The notes: generated from the letters alone by a model not told the origin. A DNA stretch of 64,000 nt from Streptomyces sp. NRRL S-31 (GCF_000718775.1 NZ_JOCB01000032.1:1-64000); one strand, 5' to 3'. Shown: positions 24,481 through 32,466, numbered from the stretch's first letter. Translations and numbers: made by a program.

Positions 24481-25167
24481 TCACCCCTGCCGGCCCCGGC
24501 AGCGGGGGCCCTCCAGGCACTGCCAGCCGCGTGCGCGGGCATGACGGCGCATCCCGGGATCGTGACCGACGGCGACCGGCTTGCTGACGAGTTCCATGAA
24601 CGGGACGTCGGACAAGTGGTCCCCGTATGCGTAGGAGTCCTTCAGCGACAGTGAGCGCCCGGCGGCGAGACGGGACACCGCGGCCGCTTTGGCGGCGCCG
24701 ATCATCGGAGTCGTGATGGCGCCCGTGTAGCGTCCGTCGCGAACCTCGGGGCGCGAGCACAGCAGGACGTCGGCGCCTAGGTATGCGGCGAGCGGTTCCA
24801 GGCAGGCGGAGAACGAACCCGACACGAGGACTGTCAGATCGCCCGCGGCGGCGTGGGCACCGAACGCGGCACGTACGGGCTCGTTGAAGAAGCCGGGTGT
24901 TCCGACCCGGTCAAGGAACCATCGCTCACCTTCGGTGAGGAGACTCGACTCATCGGTCCCCGCATACACGCGGTAGTAGGCACGGCACCGGTCGACACGG
25001 TCCGCACCAGCCTCCGTCATGGCGCGCAGTCGATCGTGCAGTGCGGCGTACTCGGAATACCTGCCGCGGACGGACAGGTGATGGGCGAGAAAGTCGAACA
25101 TGGTGGTGGTGGTCGTCAGCGTTCCGTCGATGTCGAAGAAGGCCGCCGACTGCGGGACATCGGGCAC
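24481..25167 (-). CDS. HAD-superfamily IB phosphatase of the AvrD operon
   Basis: 228 residues from a GTG after AGGAG. Motifs: FFDIDGT (D12, D14), LVSGSFSACLEPL, a lysine in GAAKAAAV, and AYGDHLSDVPFM. It shares long stretches of pattern with the HAD protein at 14797 (AYYRxYAG in the cap, YLGADxLLC, TPMIGxAK, AYGDHxSD, GHDPxxRRHA), so the two are paralogues serving parallel pathways. It is separated from the ACP gene by an 18-bp hairpin. Likely role: removal of phosphate from the AvrD condensation product or from its sugar precursor. Confidence 0.85.
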   Translation of the reverse strand: MPDVPQSAAFFDIDGTLTTTTTMFDFLAHHLSVRGRYSEYAALHDRLRAMTEAGADRVDRCRAYYRVYAGTDESSLLTEGERWFLDRVGTPGFFNEPVRAAFGAHAAAGDLTVLVSGSFSACLEPLAAYLGADVLLCSRPEVRDGRYTGAITTPMIGAAKAAAVSRLAAGRSLSLKDSYAYGDHLSDVPFMELVSKPVAVGHDPGMRRHARARGWQCLEGPRCRGRQG

Positions 25168-25206
25168 GTTTCTCCTGTCTGGCGGGAAGTGGTCGAAAGA
25201 ACGAAG

Positions 25207-25245
25207 CCTGGGTGGGAGGGCGCCGCCGGCGCCCTCCCACCCAGG
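25207..25245 (-). terminator. 18-bp perfect hairpin inside the AvrD operon
   Basis: CCTGGGTGGGAGGGCGCC pairs with its exact complement across a 3-nt loop, in the 120-bp gap between the ACP and HAD genes. It could attenuate transcription or mark an mRNA processing site, lowering the HAD and kinase genes relative to KAS III and ACP. Confidence 0.7.
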
Positions 25246-25287
25246 CCGGTCATCTCTCCTTGCTGGAGACGTGGGACTGATGTGGGG

Positions 25288-25536
25288 TCATCGGGCCAGA
25301 GCGGCGCTCTTCCGCGCCACGATGGCTGCGCTTTCACCGACGGTCCTGCCGTTGGCGAGTTCCTCGTCGGTCACCTCGACACCGAACTCATTGGTGAGGA
25401 TGACCGCCAGTTCCACGAGGACCAACGAGTCGAACTCCAAGGACTCGAAGTCGGTGGCCGCCGACACCTCCGTGTCACCGGTGTCGAAGTGTTCGCAAAT
25501 GATCGCGATGATGCGCGCGACCGTTGGGTCGGTCAT
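25288..25536 (-). CDS. acyl carrier protein
   Basis: 82 residues, ATG after GGAAGGAGAA. A stand-alone ACP: VARIIAIICEHF in helix 1, phosphopantetheine serine S37 in EFDSLVLVELAV, and EFGVEVTDEEL before helix 3. It lies 66 nt after the KAS III gene, with which it would work: KAS III loads or extends an acyl chain on this ACP. Only one ACP and one ketosynthase are present, so a short beta-ketoacyl chain rather than a long product is implied. Confidence 0.9.
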   Translation of the reverse strand: MTDPTVARIIAIICEHFDTGDTEVSAATDFESLEFDSLVLVELAVILTNEFGVEVTDEELANGRTVGESAAIVARKSAALAR

Positions 25537-25601
25537 ACCGTTCTCCTTCCTCTGCAGGAGGATGAGTGGTGGTCGCTCCTCGAATGCGACGCGCGGACCT
25601 C

Positions 25602-26600
25602 TCACAGGGCGGTGATGTCGGGCCACAGCAGTGCTGTGGATCCCCAGGTCACTCCGCCGCCGAACGCGCTGAGCAGGACTCGGGCGCCTGGTGAGAGCAG
25701 CCCTTCGCGGGAGGCGCGCGACAGTGCCAGGGGGATGGAAGCCGCCGAGGTGTTGCCGACTCGGTCAAGATCGATGACAGTGCGTTCGTCGTCGATGCCG
25801 AGCTGATCGGCGACGGCATGCAGGATACGCGCGTTCGCCTGGTGTCCCACGAACCAGTCGACGGACGCCGACGACCAGCCGGTACGGTCGAGCAGTGCGC
25901 CGGCCGACGAAGCCATCCGCGTCACCGCATGTCGGAACACGGGCTTGCCCTGCATCGTGAAGTATGTCCCGGCAGACTGCAGGCGTTCCGCCGCGGCCCG
26001 CTCACGTGACCCGCCGCCCGGGATCACGATTAGGTCCTTCAGTCCCCCGTCGCTGCCGAGGTCGAATCCGAGGAACGCCCCTTGTTCGTCGACGGACCCC
26101 GACCGCAGTACGGCCGCACCGGCGCCATCGCCGAAGATGACGGACGTCGTCCGGTCCTGCGGATCGAGGATGGTGGAGTACGTCTCGGCTCCGATGACCA
26201 GCGCACTGGTGGCGAGACCGGCGGTGATGTGCGCGGCCGCAGAGGCGAGTGCGTAGACGAAACCGCTGCACACCGCCGCGATATCGTACGCCGCGACTCC
26301 GTTCAGGCCCAGGCGGCCCGCGACGTCCGGAGCGGTGGCGGGGCATGGGTGGTCGGGGGTGGTGGTGGCCAGCACCACCAGGTCCACCGTGTTCGTTCCC
26401 GCGGCCTTCAGCGCACGCCGCCCCGCCTCGACGGCGAGGTCACCGGTGGACACCCCGTCACTCCAGTAGCGTTGCCTGATGCCGGTCCGTGACCGGATCC
26501 ACTGGTCGTCCGTGTCCAGGCGCCGGGACAACTCCTCGTTCGTGACCAGCCGCGTCGGCAGAGCGGAGCCCAGCCCGGCGAGAACGCCGGCGCCGCTCAT
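25602..26600 (-). CDS. 3-oxoacyl-ACP synthase III (KAS III)
   Basis: 332 residues with the complete FabH-type triad: C111 in IAAVCSGF, H253 in VGHQANARIL, N283 in VGNTSAASIP. The C-terminal AFGGGVTWGSTALLW is also typical. KAS III condenses an acyl-CoA starter with malonyl-ACP to give a beta-ketoacyl-ACP. Its ATG overlaps the stop of the kinase-like gene (ATGA), so the two are coupled. It is unlikely to be the housekeeping FabH, which sits with fabD-acpP-fabF. In this operon it probably makes the acyl part used by AvrD. Confidence 0.9.
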   Translation of the reverse strand: MSGAGVLAGLGSALPTRLVTNEELSRRLDTDDQWIRSRTGIRQRYWSDGVSTGDLAVEAGRRALKAAGTNTVDLVVLATTTPDHPCPATAPDVAGRLGLNGVAAYDIAAVCSGFVYALASAAAHITAGLATSALVIGAETYSTILDPQDRTTSVIFGDGAGAAVLRSGSVDEQGAFLGFDLGSDGGLKDLIVIPGGGSRERAAAERLQSAGTYFTMQGKPVFRHAVTRMASSAGALLDRTGWSSASVDWFVGHQANARILHAVADQLGIDDERTVIDLDRVGNTSAASIPLALSRASREGLLSPGARVLLSAFGGGVTWGSTALLWPDITAL

Positions 26601-27301
26601 GCCGCCGTGACCGGCGCGCGGTCGGTCTCGCTGGTGGTGTCGATCTTCGCGTAGTCCTCCTGAGCCCGGGCGATGGCTTCGTCGATGGACATCTGAGGCG
26701 TGAAGCCGTAGATGTCCATGATCTTCTCCAGTCGTTCCGGAATCGTGCCGCCGACGATGTGCACCGGGATTCGCAATTCGTTGAGGACCTTCAGCAGCAT
26801 CTCGTCCGCCAGCGACCGGAAGCGCTCGTTGACGGGCCGGTGGCCGTCCTCGACCAGCGGGAACTCGATGGGCAGGTGGACGAAGGAGTGGTATGAGGCC
26901 TTGGCGTGTTGCTTGGCGGGGACACCCATCTGCTCCATTACCTGGGAGAAGAACCGTATTTCGTCCGTCATCTCGACGTTCTCGAGGTTCACCGAGTCGT
27001 TCGGGTTGATGCCCACCAGGACGCGGACCGTCCCGTAGCACCACTCGTGGAGCGAGGACCCGTCGGAGACGAATCCGCCGGGCAGGTGGCTCTCGTTGAC
27101 CGCGCGCTCCTGGTTGCGTCGCATGATCAGCATGATGATCTCGGGTGCCGTGCACTCCTCAAGGGTCTTCCCAGGCACGGAAATCGGCAGCAGTTCACGC
27201 ATCGTCGCCGCAGCACTGCGCGGAAGTCCGGTCAGGTGTGAGACGGCCATGGTGGTCAGGGTCTTGCCCACCGAGTACGTACCGGAAATGGCCAGGTTCA
27301 T
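26597..27301 (-). CDS. P-loop NTPase/kinase-like protein (AAA_28 type), copy 1
   Basis: 234 residues. Walker A GTYSVGKT (7-14, K13), the shared block GFVSDGSSLHEWCYGTVRVLVG, then FVHLPIEFPLVEDGHRP and VNERFRSLADEMLLKVLNEL. It is a paralogue of 23853-24473 with a C-terminal extension (SIDEAIARAQEDYAKI). It lies between avrD and KAS III with an ATGA overlap to the latter. Probable small-molecule kinase or NTP-dependent switch; substrate unknown. Confidence 0.75.
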   Translation of the reverse strand: MNLAISGTYSVGKTLTTMAVSHLTGLPRSAAATMRELLPISVPGKTLEECTAPEIIMLIMRRNQERAVNESHLPGGFVSDGSSLHEWCYGTVRVLVGINPNDSVNLENVEMTDEIRFFSQVMEQMGVPAKQHAKASYHSFVHLPIEFPLVEDGHRPVNERFRSLADEMLLKVLNELRIPVHIVGGTIPERLEKIMDIYGFTPQMSIDEAIARAQEDYAKIDTTSETDRAPVTAA

Positions 27302-27413
27302 AAGTTCTCTGCTTTCTCGGAGTCTGCGGATCAGAGAAGATCCATGGAATTGGAATCGGCCGGCCTGAGGTCATGCGGGGCGGGCCGGCGGCCGACCGGG
27401 TGCGGAGAGCGGG

Positions 27414-28433
27414 TCAGGGCAGGCGGTGGGCGACCGAGCAGCACAGGCGCACGCCGAGGAACTCGCCGACGATGTCCGCCGAACGCCAGACCTCCCCTTT
27501 GCTGGTTTCGAGCCGCTTGCATCGGTCGAGCCGCGTGGTCGCGGTTGCGGTCGCGGGCAGCGGAAGCCGCAGCGGGTCGAGTTCTAGCAACGTCTCGCGC
27601 ATCCACAGCGTGTTGCTCCTGGCGCGGGACACGTCATCGAGCGCGTAGAGCAGAACTTGGCCCAGCTGTAGCCCGATGACGAATGCGTCGATCGCGGACG
27701 CGCGGTCGTGATGCGCGCCCTCGAGTCCGGCGACAGGCGAGGGAGCGTCCTCGTCCGTGAGCACGCGTACGGTGGCGGAGGCCTCGCGGGCCTGCGGGTC
27801 GATCCCGACGTTTTCGACGAACTGGCTGCGGGTGGTGAAGCCCTCACCGAACAGCCGCAGGCGCGGGTCACCGAGCAGGCCACGCAGTGAGTCGTAGGAG
27901 CCGGGGGCTGGGTCTGGGACGCCTGCCTCGTGGCGAATCTCGCACCGCATCCGCAGGGTGCCGACCACGCACTCCACGGTGCTGACGAAGAGGCCGGCAG
28001 CCTGGCAGGACGGGACGGTTGCCACCAGCTGAGCAGTGGCGGCGAAGTCGGCCAGGTCCTCCTCGACCGGGGACGTCCCTGCTTTGATACGGACCCGCTG
28101 GAGCACTGCCCGTGCCCGCTGATCCGAGCTCAGCCCGAGGACATGCGCCAGGTGCACCTCGCCGAGCTGGGCGCCGATCACCAGGACGTCCACGGTGGAC
28201 AGGTGCGGACGCTGGTCTGCGTCGCCCTTGCGTGACCAGTCCTCGGGGTAATGCACGCTGAAGCGGGCATCGGCGTGTGCCGTCTGATCAGACCCGCGGG
28301 CCACGGAGACGTGCCGCACCCGATGCTCGGCCCGTTTGAAACCCTCACCGAAGAAGCGCCTTTCTCGGGGCCCCAGAATGTCGTCGACAGAGCGATGGAA
28401 CAGTTTCGGCGATATGGGACCACTGACTGGCAT
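27414..28433 (-). CDS. AvrD-family protein
   Basis: 339 residues, first gene of a six-gene operon. The AvrD signature SVDDILGPRERRFFGEGF is at 15-32. A second, weaker copy of the same region is at 182-199 (SLRGLLGDPRLRLFGEGF). VDVLVIGAQLGEV (81-93) recurs as IDAFVIGLQLGQV (248-260), so the protein is an internal duplication, as AfsA proteins are. AvrD of Pseudomonas syringae directs formation of syringolides, C-glycosyl lipid elicitors thought to come from a beta-ketoacyl group and a pentulose. With KAS III, ACP, HAD phosphatase and kinases in the same operon, a related acyl-sugar product is likely. The catalytic residues are not known to me. Confidence 0.85.
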   Translation of the reverse strand: MPVSGPISPKLFHRSVDDILGPRERRFFGEGFKRAEHRVRHVSVARGSDQTAHADARFSVHYPEDWSRKGDADQRPHLSTVDVLVIGAQLGEVHLAHVLGLSSDQRARAVLQRVRIKAGTSPVEEDLADFAATAQLVATVPSCQAAGLFVSTVECVVGTLRMRCEIRHEAGVPDPAPGSYDSLRGLLGDPRLRLFGEGFTTRSQFVENVGIDPQAREASATVRVLTDEDAPSPVAGLEGAHHDRASAIDAFVIGLQLGQVLLYALDDVSRARSNTLWMRETLLELDPLRLPLPATATATTRLDRCKRLETSKGEVWRSADIVGEFLGVRLCCSVAHRLP

Positions 28434-28629
28434 GCACCCTCCCGTGTCTCCCTGACATCTGCAATCGATGTGACGCCACTATTTCGGTATTGCCGGACGG
28501 ATTTCCAGAGTGAAAATCTGCTGGTATGGCCCATGGTGGTGGTGGGGAAACCATGAATGTTGGTCTCTTCCGTTTTGGCCCGGGCCTGACGACGATTACC
28601 GCGTTCCAAGAGACAAGGAGGACATCTTG

Positions 28630-29208
28630 GTGAGGCAGATGCTCGCCATCAGTCAGCATGAATTCGGCGGGCCTGGGGTGCTCGCTGCGTGAGTGCGGGA
28701 CCGTCAAGTCGGTGGGTACCGGCGTTACCCTCTCCGGCCGGGCGACACGGTGATCGGCATGCCGAGATTCCTCCATGCGGCGGGGGCGTACGCGGAGTTC
28801 GTGGTGGGACCCGCACGGCACTTCGTTCAGGCTCTCGACCGGCTCGGCCACTGGGAGTCCGCAACGCTGCCCTTGGCCGGCCTCACGGCGTGGCAGGCAC
28901 TGACGGACACCGCGTGTGTCATGCGGTCACTGTCCGTGCTGCGGCCGGGCGGCATCTTGGTGACTCTGCCTGCCCCGCCCGAGGACACGCTGGTCCGGCA
29001 AGCCGCCGAGCAGGAGAAGCGTGCGGTGTTCATGCTCGAACCGGATCGCAGGGGTCTGCTCGCCCGCACCGATCTGGTGGGTGAGGGGCGGCTCGCGCCG
29101 GTGGTGAATACGCTGCTGCCGCTTGCCGAAGCTGCCAAAGCACATGAACTCGTCGAGACGGCAGGGGAATTCGGCAAGACTGTTCTGGATGTCACCGGAG
29201 GAGCGTGA
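28630..29208 (+). pseudogene. broken NADP-dependent MDR oxidoreductase
   Basis: The frame starts with the quinone-reductase-like RQMLAISQHEFGGPGVL and stops at 28692. Fragments then continue: PLRPGDTVIGMP, GAYAEFVVGPARHFV, TLPLAGLTAWQALTDTA, after which the Rossmann domain is missing. The 3' end resumes with VLRPGGILVTLPAP, LVGEGRLAPVVNTLLPLAEAAKAHELVETAGEFGKTVLDV. A stop codon plus two deletions make it a relic of a zinc-independent MDR reductase. Confidence 0.8.
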
Positions 29209-29223
29209 GACCGCCGGCCACAG

Positions 29224-29256
29224 GAGCGGGCGGGCACCGAACGAGCCTGCCCGCTC
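29224..29256. terminator. hairpin between the broken MDR gene and the OYE gene
   Basis: GAGCGGGC (29224-29231) pairs with GCCCGCTC (29249-29256) across a 17-nt loop that can add weaker pairs. It lies between converging units. Confidence 0.45.
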
Positions 29257-29327
29257 TCGCAGCGTGCGGTGCGGGCCCGTCTCCGAGAGGAGCGGACCCG
29301 GGCGTAGGGTCACCGCCGTGCACGGCG

Positions 29328-30485
29328 TCAGTGCAGAGTGGTGAGCATGTGTGCCTCGAAGGGAACCAGGTCGGCCAAGTGCCCGCCCCGCACCTTGGCG
29401 GGCCAGGCGGGATCGGCGATCAGGGCACGCCCCACAGCGACGAGATCGAACTCGCCCCGTGCGAGTCTGTCGGCGACCACACCGACATCTTCGACGTCGG
29501 CTCCCGTGCCGTCGAGATAGGTGAGGAAGTCGCTGTCGTTCAGCCCGACTGAGCCGACTGTGATGACGGGCCGGCTCGTCACCTTCTTGGTCCAGCCGGC
29601 CAAGTTGAGATCCGAACCCTCGAATTCGGGCTGCCAAAACCGGCGCGTCGAGCAGTGGAAGACGTCCACCCCCGCCTGCGCCAGCGGGCCGAGCAGGGCC
29701 GCAAGCTCGTCCGGGCTGTGAGCGAGCCGCGCTGCGTAGTGGCCGACCTTCCACTGCGAGAACCGCAGGAAGATCGGGAAATCCTCTCCCACGGCGTGAC
29801 GGCAAGCCCGCACGACCTCGACGCCGAAACGTGTGCGGGCCGACAGATCCCCGCCGTAGCTGTCGTCGCGCTGATTGGTGACAGCCCAGAAGAACTGATC
29901 AATGAGGTAGCCGTGAGCGGCGTGCAACTCGATGGCATCGAACCCGACCTGTCGGGCGTTGGCGGCTGCACGGGCATAGGCGTCGATCACACTCGCAATG
30001 TCGGTGTCGCTCATCACGCGCCCCACGGGGGTCGCCTCGAGCTGCGATGGATCGATGCCGGACGGACTGAGCAACTCGAAACCGGCTGGCGAAGCAGCGT
30101 CCATCTCCGCGGGAGTCATGCCCCACAGCAGCGGATCCAGACCTGCGTGCATGAGTTGGGCGGCGATCCGGCCGCCGGCCGCATGGACTGCCTGGGTCAC
30201 TCGCGCCCAGCCGGCAAGGGCGTCAGCACCGTGGATACGGGGGACCGCGGTACGACGCTCGGACGAGGGGTGCCCGATGGCAGCACCCTCGGTGATGATC
30301 AGACCCACGCCGTTTCCGGCGCGGCGTGCATAGTACGCGGCCACCTCGGGCCCGGGTACACCTTCAGGGGAGAGCTCTCGGGTCATCGGGGCCATGACAA
30401 TCCGGTTCTCGAGCTCCAGTGATCCCACGGTGAAGGGCCCGAACAGTGGCGCTGCCGTGGCGGAAGGCGGAGCTGTGCTGTGCAC
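29328..30485 (-). CDS. NADH:flavin oxidoreductase (Old Yellow Enzyme family)
   Basis: 385 residues from a GTG at 30485. FMN-binding TIM barrel of the OYE family: LENRIVMAPMTR at the N-terminus, LIITEGAAI, IAAQLMHAG, FDAIELHAAHGYLIDQFF with the substrate-binding histidines, RTRFGVEVVRACR, and DLVAVGRALIADP near the phosphate site. Members reduce activated C=C bonds with NAD(P)H, commonly enones or unsaturated esters. It is followed by an F420/NADP-reductase-like gene on the same strand. A role in reducing a butenolide double bond is conceivable but has no direct support. Confidence 0.88.
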   Translation of the reverse strand: MHSTAPPSATAAPLFGPFTVGSLELENRIVMAPMTRELSPEGVPGPEVAAYYARRAGNGVGLIITEGAAIGHPSSERRTAVPRIHGADALAGWARVTQAVHAAGGRIAAQLMHAGLDPLLWGMTPAEMDAASPAGFELLSPSGIDPSQLEATPVGRVMSDTDIASVIDAYARAAANARQVGFDAIELHAAHGYLIDQFFWAVTNQRDDSYGGDLSARTRFGVEVVRACRHAVGEDFPIFLRFSQWKVGHYAARLAHSPDELAALLGPLAQAGVDVFHCSTRRFWQPEFEGSDLNLAGWTKKVTSRPVITVGSVGLNDSDFLTYLDGTGADVEDVGVVADRLARGEFDLVAVGRALIADPAWPAKVRGGHLADLVPFEAHMLTTLH

Positions 30486-30566
30486 GTGAATCTCTGTCCC
30501 TTCGGATGGCTTGTTCCCGGCGAGGCGGCGCCGTCCGGCCGGTTGCCGAACGGCTCTCCTGCTCGC

Positions 30567-31220
30567 TCACGCGCTGAGGCCGGCCGCCGCGCGCAGGTCG
30601 GCCGGGGTGAACATGTGGGGGAAGAGGACACCGCCCGGGTCGAGTGCGGCGGAGTCGTCGAGCCCGCCCAGATCGATGGGGGTGAATCCCGTGTCGTGAA
30701 TCAGCCCTGCGGCGACATCCTTCGCTCCGGCGTCGTCACCGGCGTACGCCATCCCCCAGAAGTGCATCTGCTGCGTGCCGCGCGACCACAGGAGTTCGTC
30801 CATGATGTGTGTGAAGGCCCGTACGATCGTGGCATCTGGCAGCAGCTTCGCGGCGTGTCGGCCCTGGGTCACGCCTGGGTCGAGGGTGGAGATGATGCGG
30901 CCGTCCTCGGACAAGCCCATGGGGTTGGTGGCATCGATGACGAGCTTGCCGGCCAGCCGGTCACCGACCGTCTGCAGGAGATTGTCCCAGGCGGAGTAGG
31001 GCACCGACAGCAGGAGGACGTCGCTCGTTTCCGCCGTCTCGGCCAGTGTCGCAGCCCGCGAGGCCGGGCCGAGGGCGCCCACGAACTCCGCGAGCTGTTC
31101 GGGGGTGCGCGATCCGAACACGACCTGGTGACCGGCCACTGCCCAATGCCGCCCAATCGGGCGACCGATATTGCCTGCACCGAGGACACCGATGCGCAGG
31201 GACGTGCGGATGTTGGTCAT
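30567..31220 (-). CDS. F420H2:NADP oxidoreductase-like protein
   Basis: 217 residues; ATG after GGAG. The N-terminal Rossmann motif is LRIGVLGAGNIGRPIGRHW (residues 8-26), followed by GHQVVFGSRTPEQL, where an SR pair suggests NADP preference. Then VLLLSVPYSAWDNLL, LVIDATNPMG, and a C-terminal AGDDAGAKDVAAGLIHDTGFTPIDLG. This is the Fno-like family that shuttles hydride between F420 and NADP, though many members act on other substrates. It lies upstream of the OYE gene and downstream of an MmyB-type regulator, a common neighbourhood for such reductases. Confidence 0.8.
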   Translation of the reverse strand: MTNIRTSLRIGVLGAGNIGRPIGRHWAVAGHQVVFGSRTPEQLAEFVGALGPASRAATLAETAETSDVLLLSVPYSAWDNLLQTVGDRLAGKLVIDATNPMGLSEDGRIISTLDPGVTQGRHAAKLLPDATIVRAFTHIMDELLWSRGTQQMHFWGMAYAGDDAGAKDVAAGLIHDTGFTPIDLGGLDDSAALDPGGVLFPHMFTPADLRAAAGLSA

Positions 31221-31389
31221 GGTGATAGCTCCTTCGGATGCTTTCTGGCTTTCCGCAGGTGTACACGCGCGTCTGCCGGTTCCAGCGGCCGCGCGGCCCT
31301 ACAGGCAGTCAGGGTTCGATGTGCCGCTCGGGGGGTTATGCGTCACCGGATGATCGGAGAGCCGAGGGAGGAGCCCTGTGCCAGGGAGG

Positions 31390-32232
31390 TCAACTCGCCA
31401 CCAGCCGGAAATCGGTGTCCGCAGAGATGCGCCTGCCCTGGGGCAGGTAGAGCATGAGCCGCAGATCCGCGTTCCCGAGAAGCGCCAGGATCAAGTGTTC
31501 GTAGCGGACGCTTTCCTGGCCCGGCGGTCGTACCCGCACACTCGTCGTTGCCGTGTCACAGGTTTCGTGCCGGGCCCAGAGCGCGGCGAAGTCCGGGTCG
31601 GCGGCACACAGCTTGCGAGCCATCCTGTCGAACCAGGGATCCTCCGGAAAGCGTGCCGCCTGGACACGGAACTGGCCGACCAGCCGGGGCGCCAGCTCGT
31701 CCCAGTCGGGGTAGCGGGTGCGGGCGGACGGTTCGGCGAAGAACGCCGCAAGATAGTTCCGGCCGCCCGTCTCCACGCCCAGCAGTGACTGTGCCGACTG
31801 ATTGACGGCCAGGGTGTTCCAGTAACGGTCGATGACGAAAGCAGGTGCCGGCAGCCAACCGTCCACGATGAGCTGGAGCCGGGACGTCTCCGCGTATCCC
31901 ACGGTTGCCGGCGCTGACTGCGGTGGATTGACCCCGGCCAGCCGGTAGAGGTGTGCCCGTTCGATGTCATCGAGTCTCAGAGCCTGGCTGATCGCGTCCA
32001 GCACGCCGTCCGAGACTTTGATATCCCTCCCTTGCTCGAGCCACGTGTACCACGAGGCGCTGACTCCTGCGAGGACCGCGACCTCCTCACGCCGCAGCCC
32101 CGGCGTATGCCGCCGACCGGTAGCAAGCAACCCGACGTCGTCGGGTGAAAGCCGTGCTCTGCGGGACCGCAGGAAGTGGCGTAACGCCTCACGCTGCCTT
32201 CTGGGACTGCCCACCGTTCCATCTTTGGCCAC
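31390..32232 (-). CDS. XRE-family regulator with MmyB-like ligand domain
   Basis: 280 residues from a GTG at 32232. The N-terminal helix-turn-helix is RREEVAVLAGVSASWYTWLEQGRDI. It is followed by the MmyB-like PAS-type domain typical of this group: ILDAISQALRLDDIERAHLYRLAG pattern, LPAPAFVIDRYWNTLAVNQSAQSLLG, then FRVQAARFPEDPWFDRM. Such proteins control adjacent reductase or dehydrogenase genes in response to fatty-acid-like ligands. Promoter elements place the transcript start at or next to the GTG, so the mRNA is probably leaderless. Confidence 0.85.
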   Translation of the reverse strand: MAKDGTVGSPRRQREALRHFLRSRRARLSPDDVGLLATGRRHTPGLRREEVAVLAGVSASWYTWLEQGRDIKVSDGVLDAISQALRLDDIERAHLYRLAGVNPPQSAPATVGYAETSRLQLIVDGWLPAPAFVIDRYWNTLAVNQSAQSLLGVETGGRNYLAAFFAEPSARTRYPDWDELAPRLVGQFRVQAARFPEDPWFDRMARKLCAADPDFAALWARHETCDTATTSVRVRPPGQESVRYEHLILALLGNADLRLMLYLPQGRRISADTDFRLVAS

Positions 32233-32239
32233 GTGATCG

Positions 32240-32269
32240 ACGCTAGACAGGACGTTCCCGCACTGTCAA
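32240..32269 (-). promoter_or_regulatory. promoter of the XRE regulator
   Basis: On the minus strand TTGACA (32264-32269) is followed after 18 nt by TAGCGT (32240-32245). The -10 ends 7 nt before the GTG at 32232, pointing to a leaderless transcript. Confidence 0.6.
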
Positions 32270-32285
32270 ACCTTCTGGAAGGTTT
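32268..32285. promoter_or_regulatory. palindrome AAACCTTC-TG-GAAGGTTT
   Basis: A perfect 8-bp inverted repeat with a 2-nt centre that touches the -35 of the XRE promoter, in the divergent region with the SnoaL-like gene. It is a candidate XRE operator. T residues follow on the plus strand, so a weak terminator is the alternative. Confidence 0.5.
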
Positions 32286-32466
32286 TTTACGAGTCGTAAC
32301 AGGGAGTCAAACGTAGGCACACGACAGGGGCAGGGGCCGGGAGGCAGTGCCCTGGTGCTTCGACCACCACGTCTGCGACCCCTGGTGGAAGTTCGCTCTG
32401 GCAGCCCGCGGACCACCCTGCCGATACTCGGCCAGCGACCCACGCCACCCGACGAAGGAGTCAACC

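Noticed and set aside
28460..28540. GGTAT and CATACC half-sites upstream of avrD as a possible ARE operator
   Set aside because: The half-sites are not paired with the 8-nt spacing seen at 14499 and 17995, so control by the butyrolactone receptors is not supported.
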